Part shown: positions 26,137 through 33,689 of the stretch, in pieces
Layout: each line of letters starts with the position of its first letter
Numbering within the stretch: position 1 is the first letter of the stretch
Assembly: GCF_026768455.1 (NCBI RefSeq)
Contig: NZ_JAPPVQ010000017.1
Span: 1-64,000 of the forward strand
Reading direction: 5' to 3'
Source of the DNA: Candidatus Nitrosotenuis cloacae
Lineage (GTDB): Archaea; Thermoproteota; Nitrososphaeria; Nitrososphaerales; Nitrosopumilaceae
DNA: 64,000 nt
Position numbers and translations under genes: made by a program
The notes under the pieces: generated by a model
What the model was told of the DNA's origin: nothing
The model's input: only the letters and a program-made list of their open reading frames with translations
The model's database searches: none

Positions 26137-26210
26137 CGGGTCTAGTGGGATTCGGACCCACGACAGCAGGATTAAGAGTCCTGCGCTCTACCTGGCTGAG
26201 CCATAGACCC
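26137..26210 (-). tRNA. tRNA-Lys (anticodon CTT)
   Basis: Decodes AAG. Acceptor GGGTCTA pairs with TAGACCC, the anticodon loop is CTCTTAA (anticodon CTT), the T-stem is GTGGG/CCCAC and the discriminator is G. No CCA is encoded. The T-loop reads TCCGAAT, so position 55 is C, where nearly all tRNAs have T/pseudouridine; it may be a real variant or an assembly error. A TATA-like element lies about 29 bp upstream. The 3' end faces the integrase, and 13 bp of it recur at 7845. Confidence 0.92.
26141..26153. repeat. Possible right attachment core within tRNA-Lys
   Basis: TCTAGTGGGATTC inside the tRNA 3' half is identical to 7845-7857 and in the same orientation, as expected of att cores flanking an inserted element. 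Confidence 0.5.
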
Positions 26211-26234
26211 CTAAAGCAAAAAGCTTATCCATCG

Positions 26235-26243
26235 TTATAAAAT
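26235..26243 (-). promoter_or_regulatory. TATA box of tRNA-Lys
   Basis: ATTTTATAAC on the minus strand is centred about 29 bp upstream of the first tRNA base. Confidence 0.5.
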
Positions 26244-26286
26244 CATAGCTGTGAAATACAGATTTGTAATAAAAGAGTCTAAAAAT

Positions 26287-26907
26287 TTAGTTTGAAGCTT
26301 TTGCTTCGACTTCGTTGTATTTTTCCAGAATTGCTGTCAGAACGGTGGAAACTGGCACGTTGTTCATCTTCTTTTTCTCCTCCAGTAGTTTTTGGTAGGC
26401 ATCAAGTGTGATGTATACTGGGATAGAGCCGTTTCCTTCGAGCAGACCCTTGACCTTGTACAGTGCAGATTCCATTCCCTTTTCCGCTGTTTTTGCGAAC
26501 TTTAGCTTGCTTAGGATTCCGCCCAGCAGGCCAAATGGCATCTCATAGTTTACGGTCATTGTAACTGTGGTCAGTCGCTCTGTCTTTGCGGTAAATTCTG
26601 TTGTGATGTCCCATTTTTTGAACGGTCCGGATGTCATTTTTGCAGAGATCTTTGACTCTCTGACAAATTCCGTCGTCTCACAGTCCCATTCTAGTCGCTT
26701 TCCGCTAAAGTCGCCCACAATTCTGAATGTTGTTCCAACGCCCATACCGTCTTTGATCTCCATAGGAATTACAGTCATTGCAACGCCTCTGTCAGACATT
26801 TGGTCTGATACGTGTTCTGGCCTTGCAAAGTATGTAAAAACGGTATCAACTGGCGCTTTGATGTCAATTGATTTTTTGACTGTAGTCAATGTTTTGGCTT
26901 TTCCCAA
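26287..26907 (-). CDS. SRPBCC-fold protein with C-terminal helical tail
   Basis: 206 aa. Residues 1-150 follow the SRPBCC/CoxG-like lipid-pocket fold (KKSIDIKAPVDTVFTYFARP and then a beta-rich body). From about residue 160, GSIPVYITLDAYQKLLEEKK plus NNVPVSTVLTAILEKYNE looks like a ribbon-helix-helix DNA-binding module. This fusion is unusual and suggests a ligand-responsive regulator, or simply a small-molecule carrier with a dimer tail. It is beyond the tRNA, outside the element. Confidence 0.65.
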   Translation of the reverse strand: MGKAKTLTTVKKSIDIKAPVDTVFTYFARPEHVSDQMSDRGVAMTVIPMEIKDGMGVGTTFRIVGDFSGKRLEWDCETTEFVRESKISAKMTSGPFKKWDITTEFTAKTERLTTVTMTVNYEMPFGLLGGILSKLKFAKTAEKGMESALYKVKGLLEGNGSIPVYITLDAYQKLLEEKKKMNNVPVSTVLTAILEKYNEVEAKASN

Positions 26908-26964
26908 GTCAGCATTTAAAGCTTTTGACCTTTTTCGGAAAAGATCTCATGGTATTATATTGGA

Positions 26965-27486
26965 ATGTGGAGCTGTAAGATCGTGCGGTTTGTAGTTGCG
27001 CTTGTTGCACTGCTTGTAGTTTCACTTATTCCATATGCGAGTGCCCATGCCCTGTTCAATTCGGCAGAAGAGACCATAGGGGACAGGAGAATTCAGATCG
27101 CAACTGATCCAGAGTTTCCTGAAATTGGCAAAAAGTCCAAGATACTGATGCGCGTAATGGACCAGGACCTAAACGAGGTTCCTAGGTTTACAATTGGAAT
27201 CAGGGTGTTCTATAATGGCGAGCAGGTGGACGGAATTGCGCCCCAGACAATAGACAGCGGCCATTGGGAGTTTGACTATGTGTTCAAGACGTCCGGAAAC
27301 CACATCTTCAGGGTGGACCTGTACGATGAGGGAGGAGGCATCAGAACATTTACCTTCAACATGAGCACGCAGAACCCGTTTGGCTACATATTCATCTATG
27401 TGATAGTGTCTGGCGCAATAGGCATGGCGGTTCTGCTTGCCTACATATACCTGCCAAAGAGACTCAAAAAGGCAAAAAAGAACTGA
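26965..27486 (+). CDS. Exported beta-domain protein with C-terminal membrane anchor (YtkA/FixH-like)
   Basis: 173 aa. A hydrophobic N-terminal signal (residues 7-27, LVALLVVSLIPYASA) is followed by HALFNSAEETIGDRRIQIAT and a beta-sandwich with DLYDEGGGIRTF. A single helix (FIYVIVSGAIGMAVLLAYIY) and a Lys-rich tail anchor the C-terminus. The fold resembles the YtkA/FixH group, some of which are linked to copper and oxidase assembly. Only 0.5 kb separates it from the cytochrome oxidase operon (convergent), which fits a respiratory role, though this is inference. Confidence 0.65.
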   Translation: MWSCKIVRFVVALVALLVVSLIPYASAHALFNSAEETIGDRRIQIATDPEFPEIGKKSKILMRVMDQDLNEVPRFTIGIRVFYNGEQVDGIAPQTIDSGHWEFDYVFKTSGNHIFRVDLYDEGGGIRTFTFNMSTQNPFGYIFIYVIVSGAIGMAVLLAYIYLPKRLKKAKKN

Positions 27487-27554
27487 TTTGCTGTAACTCA
27501 GTCTTTCCCGTAGGCGGATTTGTGATCGCACATACATAAAAGAAATATTATTTT

Positions 27555-27752
27555 TCAGGATAGTTTATGGAGTAGATTGTCACATCTGCTCATTTCATAC
27601 GGCCCAGATACCAAGATCGGATTTGTACTCACCCTCATAGAATTATTAGAATATGCCAAGATTAGAATCGCTTCATCGGTTTTTCTATGTAGTTTTGAAC
27701 CAATGTTTTTGTATTGTTGGATAGATCGTTTTGATTTATGAATTTGCCACAT
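27555..27752 (-). pseudogene. Decayed RelE/ParE-like toxin
   Basis: The 65-aa frame starts MWQIHKSKRSIQQYKNIGSK, like RelE-type toxins, and ends YEMSRCDNLLHKLS, like their C-terminal strands. Between these, the canonical GEYKSDLGIWA core is found in the +1 frame at about 27600-27640, so two frame changes have damaged it. It overlaps the antitoxin-like frame by 17 bp, the usual operon layout. Probably inactive. Confidence 0.5.
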
Positions 27753-27884
27753 TCTTGTGCAGATCCGCTATTGCCGCTTCAGGGGTTTTGAATACCTTGC
27801 CACGTTTCTCCTTTAACGCTGCCTTGACGTCAGCAATTTCTTCTGGCGTAAGATGAGGAGACTTGAATCTTTGGCTTTTGACAT
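27736..27884 (-). pseudogene. Decayed antitoxin-like gene
   Basis: The coherent part reads FKSPHLTPEEIADVKAALKE and then RGKVFKTPEAAIADLHKN, ending with a TAA at 27736. It has no start codon in frame; an ATG at 27884 begins MSKAK in another frame, so a one-base shift near 27865 is likely. It lies upstream of, and overlaps, the toxin-like gene, consistent with a dead antitoxin-toxin pair. Confidence 0.45.
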
Positions 27885-27971
27885 ATGAGTATTATGCTTT
27901 TTCTGCAATTAAGGGTTTTTTGTATAACCAAAAATACAAGCAACTGGAATCGTGAAATGTACGGTGAATAG

Positions 27972-28415
27972 CTAGGCTTTAGCTGTGACCATTGCTTTGC
28001 CGAGCTTAAAGGCAAACAGCACAGTAAGCAAAGTCATTGCAAATAGCAGTATTCCTATTCCAAGATGTATGGCGACTAGTACCGCGTGAAGCTTTAGGTC
28101 TATTACCAGTGCGCCAAGTGCAATCTGCGTGACAACCAGGGTGGATGCAAACGTGCTTGTGAACTTTATCTTTCTGTGAGACTGCTTGTTGAGCCAGACT
28201 CCGACGGTGGTTGCAACTATTAGTGCACCTGTAGTAGCAGCTATCAGCCTGTGTGTCCATTCTATGAAGTATTCGTCGTCTGGTAGTATTCCGTTTGGGC
28301 ATAGCGGCCAGTCAGGACATGACAGTCCCAATCCGGATGCGGAGACATATCCGCCAATGAACATAAGTGAGTACAGGACAACCAGTGATGCCAGTGCCAG
28401 GTATTTTAGAAACAA
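27972..28415 (-). CDS. ctaA: Heme A synthase, half-size archaeal type
   Basis: Converts heme O to heme A for the cytochrome oxidase. 147 aa with four membrane helices, like the short archaeal CtaA rather than the eight-helix bacterial form. GLGLSCPDWPLCPNG in the first extracellular loop carries the Cys pair, and EWTHRLIAATTG and AIHLGIGILLF contain the histidines expected to bind heme. It is the last gene of the oxidase operon, 2 bp after the cupredoxin gene. Confidence 0.85.
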   Translation of the reverse strand: MFLKYLALASLVVLYSLMFIGGYVSASGLGLSCPDWPLCPNGILPDDEYFIEWTHRLIAATTGALIVATTVGVWLNKQSHRKIKFTSTFASTLVVTQIALGALVIDLKLHAVLVAIHLGIGILLFAMTLLTVLFAFKLGKAMVTAKA

Positions 28416-28417
28416 GA

Positions 28418-29359
28418 TTATTCGACTATAAAGTTGCCCTTCATTCCAAGTGCCGCATGGCCAGGCACGGTACAGATGTAGCTATAAGATCCCGGCGCTC
28501 CGGCAGTAAATGTGACCTCGCCGGTCTCGCCAGGCTTCATTGGGTTGTTTGCTGACTTGATTGCCGCGTTCCATACAACAGATGTGTGATCGTCTGGGTT
28601 TGTCACAATACCAAATGAGTGGAATGACTTTCCGTTGTTTGCGGACTTGATTGTGACCGAGTCACCTGATTTTACCCTGATCTCCGGGTTGTTGCCCTCC
28701 TCTCCAGGCAAGGCGTTAAATGCATAGTTTTTGAAATCTGCAGACTCTAGGAAGTTTAGCTCAAAGTTGTGGCTTATTCCAGTCGGCGCTGCTGCCTGTG
28801 GTGCCTCACCCTTTGGTCCGACTATAATCTCTCCGACCATTCCCATCTCTCTGTGTCCTGGGACCGTGCAGATGTAGTAGAATGTTCCCTCGCTTGTAGG
28901 CACAAATGTGGACGAGCCGCTCTCGCCAGGCTTTAGCGGGCTGTTTGCGCTTGCCACCTCGGTTCCTGCAAGTACGCTGCCAAATCCTTCGGTTGCAGGC
29001 GTGACGCCAAATGCGTGGAATGACTTTCCGTCGTTGACTATACTGAATTCCAGCTTGTCGCCTACGTTTGCATTGATGGTCGGGTTGTGCCCTTCCTCTC
29101 CAGGCAATGCGTTGAATGCAAGTGTTCTGAAATCAGATGATTCTACAAAGTGCAATGATACCGGTATTGTGGCGCCAGTTGCTACTGCAGGTCCCTCTCT
29201 TTCTCCTGCGTGCATCTGGTTTCCTGGTGGCATTGATATCCAATAGTCCCAAAAGCTGAAAAACAGTATTCCTCCGGCTATGCAGATGCCGAGCATTATG
29301 GTGAGCATCTTCATGGTTCTTGCCGGGCTTGTCCTGTAGATTGGTTCTGTGTGTGACAT
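28418..29359 (-). CDS. Membrane-anchored protein with two cupredoxin domains
   Basis: 313 aa. A hydrophobic helix near residues 18-38 anchors it outside the cell. Two blue-copper domains follow, each with type 1 ligands: KSFHAFGV plus CTVPGHREMGM in the first, KSFHSFGI plus CTVPGHAALGM in the second (His, Cys, His, Met). It probably carries electrons to the oxidase in place of cytochrome c, as thaumarchaea rely on plastocyanin-like copper proteins. It lies between the subunit I and ctaA genes. Confidence 0.88.
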   Translation of the reverse strand: MSHTEPIYRTSPARTMKMLTIMLGICIAGGILFFSFWDYWISMPPGNQMHAGEREGPAVATGATIPVSLHFVESSDFRTLAFNALPGEEGHNPTINANVGDKLEFSIVNDGKSFHAFGVTPATEGFGSVLAGTEVASANSPLKPGESGSSTFVPTSEGTFYYICTVPGHREMGMVGEIIVGPKGEAPQAAAPTGISHNFELNFLESADFKNYAFNALPGEEGNNPEIRVKSGDSVTIKSANNGKSFHSFGIVTNPDDHTSVVWNAAIKSANNPMKPGETGEVTFTAGAPGSYSYICTVPGHAALGMKGNFIVE

Positions 29360-29371
29360 TTTTTTGATCTC

Positions 29372-30898
29372 CTAGTGGTGCGGGTTCTTGGCTTGGTGTG
29401 GGAAGTAGTATTTTCCGCCCAGTCCCCATGGGTCTTCCATGTTAGCCTCCTTGCCCTTTGCGGAACTGTAAATCATGTTGATAATCCAAATGACCATGCT
29501 TGCGCCGATAATCATCGCACCTACTGATGCAATCTGGTTCATTACGATGTATTCTGGCAACGGCATGTAGTCAAATACCCTTCTTGGCATGCCGTACAGT
29601 CCTAGAACGTGCTGCGTAAAGAAGACCATGACTGTTCCCACAAAGGACATGATAAAGTGGGCTTTGCCTGCTGCCTCATTGTACATTCTTCCCGTGATGT
29701 ACGGGAACATGTAGTAGAGGAATCCGATTGAGCCAAATGCGATGGTTCCCATCACGAACAGGTGGAAGTGTCCTACCACCCAGTATGTGTCGTGCGTGAT
29801 AAAGTCAAACGGCATTGCAGAGTTTGCTACTCCTCCTGCTCCTGCTGAGAAGAAGAGTGCTATTCCTCCAACTGCCCACATCATCGGTGTTGCGAACTTT
29901 ATTCTTCCGCCCCACATTGTTGCTAAAAAGTTGAATACGTGCATTGCAGATGCCGGAACCGCTGCAAGCGTTCCAATCATGAATACTGTCTTTTCGGTAA
30001 ATGACATGCCTGTTGAATACATGTGGTGAGCCCACGATGAGAATGCGACTATACTGAGCATCACAAACGCAAAGATTCCAGAGCCGTGGCTGAAGATTGG
30101 CTTTCTTGAGAATCTCGGGATTATCTCGTACATCATGCCGATTGCGGGAATGACCAGTACGTATACCTCTGGATGGAATGTAAACCAGAATAGGTGCTGG
30201 TACGCAATTGGGTCTCCTCCCTTTGCAGGATCAAAGAATCCGGATACTCCGAGTCTGTCAGTTAGCAGCATTACAAGGGCTGCTGCAAACGTAGGAACTG
30301 CGACTATGATGATTAGAGATGATGACAAAAACGACCATGCAAGAAGCGGTGCCTTGCTCAACGGAAGGTCTGGGTGCTTGCATTTTAGAATCGTAACTAT
30401 AAAGTTGATTGCGCCAAGAATTGACGAGACTCCGAGTATCTTTTGTGCAAATATCCACATGTCTGCTGCAGGTCCTGGTGCGCTGATTGCAGAGTACGGC
30501 GGTGTTGCATACCACGTAAAGTCCGCAAAGCCAAGCCAGATGAGTGCCCCTCCTGGAGGAATCATCCAGAATGCGACTGCGTTCAGCTTTGGATACGCCA
30601 TGTCCTTGTATCGGACCATGATTGGCACGAAATAGTTGCCAACTGCGGATGCAAACGGCAGTAAAAACAGGAATATCAGCGTGGTTCCGTGGACTGTGAA
30701 CATTCTGTTAAATGTCATGGAATCTGATATGATCTGCGTTCCAGGGTAGAACAGTTCTGCTCTTATTCCAAGTGCCAGTGCTCCGCCCATGAAGAAGAAT
30801 GTAAGTGATGTAATGGTGTACAGTAATCCGACATCTGTGTGGTGTGTAGAGAACATTATCTGCCAGATTGGTCGCGGCTTTTGCAGTTCTAGAACCAT
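29372..30898 (-). CDS. coxA: Heme-copper oxidase subunit I, type A
   Basis: Catalytic subunit that reduces O2 to water and pumps protons. 508 aa with about twelve helices. Metal ligands are visible as TVHGTTLIF (heme), FHPEVYVLVIP (CuB His and Tyr, with the proton-channel Glu), AHHMYSTG (CuB His pair) and WVVGHFHLFVMG (heme Hiss). The N-terminus and loops are typical of the thaumarchaeal A-type enzyme. Middle of the operon from 31629 to 27972. Confidence 0.96.
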   Translation of the reverse strand: MVLELQKPRPIWQIMFSTHHTDVGLLYTITSLTFFFMGGALALGIRAELFYPGTQIISDSMTFNRMFTVHGTTLIFLFLLPFASAVGNYFVPIMVRYKDMAYPKLNAVAFWMIPPGGALIWLGFADFTWYATPPYSAISAPGPAADMWIFAQKILGVSSILGAINFIVTILKCKHPDLPLSKAPLLAWSFLSSSLIIIVAVPTFAAALVMLLTDRLGVSGFFDPAKGGDPIAYQHLFWFTFHPEVYVLVIPAIGMMYEIIPRFSRKPIFSHGSGIFAFVMLSIVAFSSWAHHMYSTGMSFTEKTVFMIGTLAAVPASAMHVFNFLATMWGGRIKFATPMMWAVGGIALFFSAGAGGVANSAMPFDFITHDTYWVVGHFHLFVMGTIAFGSIGFLYYMFPYITGRMYNEAAGKAHFIMSFVGTVMVFFTQHVLGLYGMPRRVFDYMPLPEYIVMNQIASVGAMIIGASMVIWIINMIYSSAKGKEANMEDPWGLGGKYYFPHQAKNPHH

Positions 30899-30942
30899 TT
30901 AGTTGGTCACCCCAGCTTGTTTTATTAAGTTATCAGTGTTTT

Positions 30943-31368
30943 TCAATTTTCCTCCACGTATAACGTAGCCCTCATGTTGTAGTGCAATAGTCCGCAGTAT
31001 TCCCTGCATTGGATTGTGTACTCGCCTGCCTGCTCTGGTGCAAACCATACCGTGTTGACTCTGCCTACCACTGCGTCTTGCAATACCACGTAATCATGAA
31101 TGTTAAATGCGTGATTGACGTCTTTGGCAGTTATCTCAAACTTGTACGGCTGCCCCTTCTTTACGTGCAGCTCTCCAATCTCCTTTGTTCCGTCTGCGTG
31201 CTCAAATGTCCAGAACCACTGCTGGCCTGTTACCTTGATTATCTCTGCCTCTGCCGGTGCGTGGTCGACTAGCCTTTCCACGTTCCATGCCTCAGCACCC
31301 ACGTATGCTAAAAGGCAGATTACTACTCCGATGTAAACCCATTCCGGCCAGTTAGAGTGTCCGCTCAT
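30943..31368 (-). CDS. coxB: Oxidase subunit II, CuA domain protein
   Basis: Receives electrons on the dinuclear CuA centre. 141 aa with an N-terminal helix (VYIGVVICLLAYVGAEAW) and the soluble domain outside. CuA ligands are the His in KDVNHAFNIH and CREYCGLLHYNM (two Cys, Glu, His, Met). The membrane-hairpin part of a normal subunit II is encoded separately by the preceding gene; the two are immediately adjacent, with TAG then ATG. Confidence 0.93.
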   Translation of the reverse strand: MSGHSNWPEWVYIGVVICLLAYVGAEAWNVERLVDHAPAEAEIIKVTGQQWFWTFEHADGTKEIGELHVKKGQPYKFEITAKDVNHAFNIHDYVVLQDAVVGRVNTVWFAPEQAGEYTIQCREYCGLLHYNMRATLYVEEN

Positions 31369-31629
31369 CTACCATTCACCCTTTTCTTCGTATTTTGTCG
31401 GCTTTGCGTTCGGATTTGACTCTCTAAATCGCCATACAAGCCAGATCATTGTACCTGACACTACAGCGCCTACGGTAAATGCTATAGTCATCATCTTAAA
31501 GAACAGGTTCCAGATCTCGGTCTTTCTGTTGATGTATTCATGCGCGTCTGTTGCCCCAAACGCCATAGCAATAACAGGTAATACGAATAGAACAGCTAAC
31601 ACTGACATTAACGCAATTGTGTTTCCCAT
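31369..31629 (-). CDS. Oxidase subunit II membrane part (split subunit)
   Basis: 86 aa with two helices: residues 6-27 (LMSVLAVLFVLPVIAMAFG) and 43-68 (KMMTIAFTVGAVVSGTMIWLV), then WRFRESNPNAKPTKYEEKGEW. The second helix and tail have the form of the transmembrane start of subunit II, so the normal single gene seems divided in two. It is the first gene of the oxidase operon and probably associates with the CuA protein in the membrane. Confidence 0.75.
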   Translation of the reverse strand: MGNTIALMSVLAVLFVLPVIAMAFGATDAHEYINRKTEIWNLFFKMMTIAFTVGAVVSGTMIWLVWRFRESNPNAKPTKYEEKGEW

Positions 31630-31658
31630 GGCCAGTGTAGCTCGTGACCTTAGAATTC

Positions 31659-31667
31659 TATTTAAGG
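31659..31667 (-). promoter_or_regulatory. TATA box of the cytochrome oxidase operon
   Basis: CCTTAAATA on the minus strand lies 34 bp before ATG 31629, predicting a leader of about 8 bases. Confidence 0.6.
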
Positions 31668-31721
31668 GTTTTGAGTTTTTTCAGGTTGGCAAGTAGAAGG
31701 TGGTTCAGGTGCCAGATCGGA

Positions 31722-32348
31722 TTAGAACGGTCCCTGAGTGTACCGCTCGGAGTTCATCGCATTTATTGCAGAAAGCGAGAGCTTTCCCTCCTCCTCCCTA
31801 AATACAGTAAGCGACGCGTTTGCTATAATCAGCTCAAAGAGCGATCTTGCGTTTAGGCTTAGTACGTTTGATATCATTGCCTTGATTGGGTCCATGTGGG
31901 TCACAAGCAGGACGTTTTTTCCAGAGTGGGCGTCCTTTGTGTGGTCTACTATATCCAGGACACGTCTTTTTACCTGGTGGAACGTCTCGACTCCATTTTC
32001 CTCAATTGTCGGATCTCCCTGATAGAATTTGAGAAATACGTTTCCGTGCTTTGCAAACAGTTCGTCATATGCCATTCCGGAGAACCTGCCCATCTCTAAT
32101 TCGTAGAGTCGCTCGTCCACGGTGGGTGTTACCTGCGTGTATTTTCCGACAATCTCCGCGGTATTCTTTGCGCGCTCAATTGGGCTGGTGTAGATGTGAG
32201 AGATGTTAAATGACTTTAGGAACATTCCGATGTCGTTTGCCTGCTTGACTCCGGTTTCCGTCAGAGGAATTCCAGGCGACCTTCCTGCGAGCACTCGTTC
32301 AGTGTTGTTTCTTGCCTGACCGTGACGCAAGAATATGATTAAACCCAT
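31722..32348 (-). CDS. Histidine phosphatase (phosphoglycerate mutase family)
   Basis: 208 aa with the RHG catalytic motif in FLRHGQARNN near residue 7, a second His in THMD near residue 147, and ERAKNTAEIVG and DERLYELEMGRFSG, which carry the Arg and Glu of the active centre. It is close to the cofactor-dependent phosphoglycerate mutase and phosphatase family. It probably dephosphorylates a small metabolite, substrate unknown. Convergent layout toward the oxidase side; divergent from npdG. Confidence 0.85.
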   Translation of the reverse strand: MGLIIFLRHGQARNNTERVLAGRSPGIPLTETGVKQANDIGMFLKSFNISHIYTSPIERAKNTAEIVGKYTQVTPTVDERLYELEMGRFSGMAYDELFAKHGNVFLKFYQGDPTIEENGVETFHQVKRRVLDIVDHTKDAHSGKNVLLVTHMDPIKAMISNVLSLNARSLFELIIANASLTVFREEEGKLSLSAINAMNSERYTQGPF

Positions 32349-32400
32349 GATTTTTTTAGATTTTGATTAAAGATAATAATAACATTGCCTGCGGGTTAGC

Positions 32401-33072
32401 GTGAAAATAGGGATAATTGGCGGCACCGGCGGCATGGGAAAGGGTTTTGCGTTAAGATGGTGCCAAAAGCACGACGTTCTTGTTGGATCACGTGATGCAC
32501 AAAGGGCATCCGACGCAGCGGTGGAATATACAACAGCTGCAAAAGAGGCGTACGGAAACATCGGCGGCACCATATCTGGTACCGACAATCTTTCTGTTGC
32601 AAAGCAGAGCGACGTTCTTGTCCTTGCCATTCCGTATGAGAATATTGATTCTGTATGTCCTGATCTGCTTGCAAATGTTAAAGACTCCTGCACCGTAGTA
32701 TCACCGATTGTTCCGATGACAAAGACTGAGACAGGATTTGAGTTCATTCCGTTAAAGGATAACAAGCCGTTTGCGCACCAGTCCGTGCAGAAATACATGA
32801 AGAACAAGTCAAAGTTGGTATCTGCTTTTCATGTGATATCTGAGAAAAAGCTCGTTGACCCAAAGTTTGTTTTAGATTACGATATTTTCGTGTGCGGCGA
32901 CGACAAGGAGTCAATAGATACTGTCAACTCGCTTATTCTGGAGATTGCAGGTCTGAGGCCGATATTTTTGGGATCGGGTGCACTCGCATACCAGGCAGAG
33001 ATTGCAACTCCGCTGCTGCTGAACGCCATGATAAAGAACAAGCTAAAGAATCCCGGAATCAAGATACTGTAA
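32401..33072 (+). CDS. npdG: F420-dependent NADP reductase (NpdG-like)
   Basis: Transfers hydride between coenzyme F420 and NADP. 223 aa. The N-terminal Rossmann motif IGIIGGTGGMGKG and LVGSRDAQRA near residue 30 fit binding of NADP phosphate. VLAIPYENID, VVSPIVPMTK and the PFAHQSVQKYM region are typical of the family. The start is GTG 32401. F420 is known in ammonia-oxidising archaea. A PPOX-like flavin/F420 protein follows two genes downstream. Confidence 0.85.
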   Translation: MKIGIIGGTGGMGKGFALRWCQKHDVLVGSRDAQRASDAAVEYTTAAKEAYGNIGGTISGTDNLSVAKQSDVLVLAIPYENIDSVCPDLLANVKDSCTVVSPIVPMTKTETGFEFIPLKDNKPFAHQSVQKYMKNKSKLVSAFHVISEKKLVDPKFVLDYDIFVCGDDKESIDTVNSLILEIAGLRPIFLGSGALAYQAEIATPLLLNAMIKNKLKNPGIKIL

Positions 33073-33076
33073 CCTT

Positions 33077-33301
33077 ATGCAGTACCCAAGAAAAGGAAGA
33101 AACTGGTATTCTGCCATGGGGATATTGTTTATCGTATCAGGCGTGATAGTAATTACGCGCGACATCATATTATGGAGTCCGGAGTTTGTGGCAGATTTTC
33201 TGTTTGATTCTGAGATAAACTCTGCCAAGATCTCCTTTGGCATGTTTGCGTTTGGCGGCTTTTTGCTGATTTTGGGGCTGAGGAAAAAGATTGTTCAGTA
33301 A
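33077..33301 (+). CDS. Small two-helix membrane protein, 74 aa
   Basis: Two hydrophobic helices (residues 14-31, AMGILFIVSGVIVITRDI; 53-68, SFGMFAFGGFLLILGLRK) with a charged loop and a basic end. It starts 4 bp after the npdG-like stop and overlaps the next gene, so the three are probably one operon. Function unknown. Confidence 0.6.
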   Translation: MQYPRKGRNWYSAMGILFIVSGVIVITRDIILWSPEFVADFLFDSEINSAKISFGMFAFGGFLLILGLRKKIVQ

Positions 33302-33689
33302 GGAAAAGTTCCTAAAAAGCCAGAAGATTTTGCGTCTTGCCACGCTTGACAAGAATGGAACACCGCATCTGGTTCCTGTATGGTACAGGTATTCTGCAAA
33401 GAAATTCTACATCGGGACAAACACAAAGACGCAAAAAGCAAAGAACGTATTGAAGAACAGTACGGTTGGCTTTTGCATAGACGACGGCATATGGCATCCA
33501 ATCTATGGAGTAATGGGAGTCGGAAAGGCAAAGATGATTCTGGAAAAAAGTAAAGTCAGAAGGATTGCGACAAGTGTTTTACTTCGTTATTTCAAAAGCA
33601 TGAATGAGAAATCTGCAAAAGAGCTGCTAGAGCAGACTGACTGCATCATAGAGATTACGCCAAAAAAGATCACTAGCTGGCAGTACTGA
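33291..33689 (+). CDS. PPOX-family flavin/F420-binding protein
   Basis: 132 aa with the split-barrel pattern of pyridoxamine-5'-phosphate-oxidase-like proteins: ILRLATLDKNGTPHLVPVWY, FYIGTNTKTQKAKNVLKNST, and a VMGVGKAKMI strand. Such archaeal proteins often bind F420 or FMN and reduce small molecules. The start is TTG 33291, overlapping the preceding gene by 11 bp. Its position with npdG supports F420 as cofactor. Confidence 0.75.
   Translation: MFSKEKFLKSQKILRLATLDKNGTPHLVPVWYRYSAKKFYIGTNTKTQKAKNVLKNSTVGFCIDDGIWHPIYGVMGVGKAKMILEKSKVRRIATSVLLRYFKSMNEKSAKELLEQTDCIIEITPKKITSWQY

Larger units (their letters stand above)
7845..26153. mobile_element. Putative integrated element (provirus-like) in tRNA-Lys
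   Basis: The right border is the 3' end of tRNA-Lys, with a complete tyrosine integrase gene ending the element next to it. The left border is proposed at the 13-bp tRNA copy at 7845. Inside are a terminase large subunit with a likely small-subunit partner, a broken second integrase, a type II restriction-modification locus, a DUF6884-like gene, two glycosylase-like genes, a DUF6602-like gene, an AlbA_2 gene and an AbrB-like gene. No capsid, portal or tail gene is recognisable, so it is either a decayed provirus, a satellite, or a patchwork of several insertions. The left border is the weakest point. Confidence 0.55.

Noticed and set aside
30135-30635. A 166-aa plus-strand frame
   Set aside because: Antisense to cytochrome oxidase subunit I.
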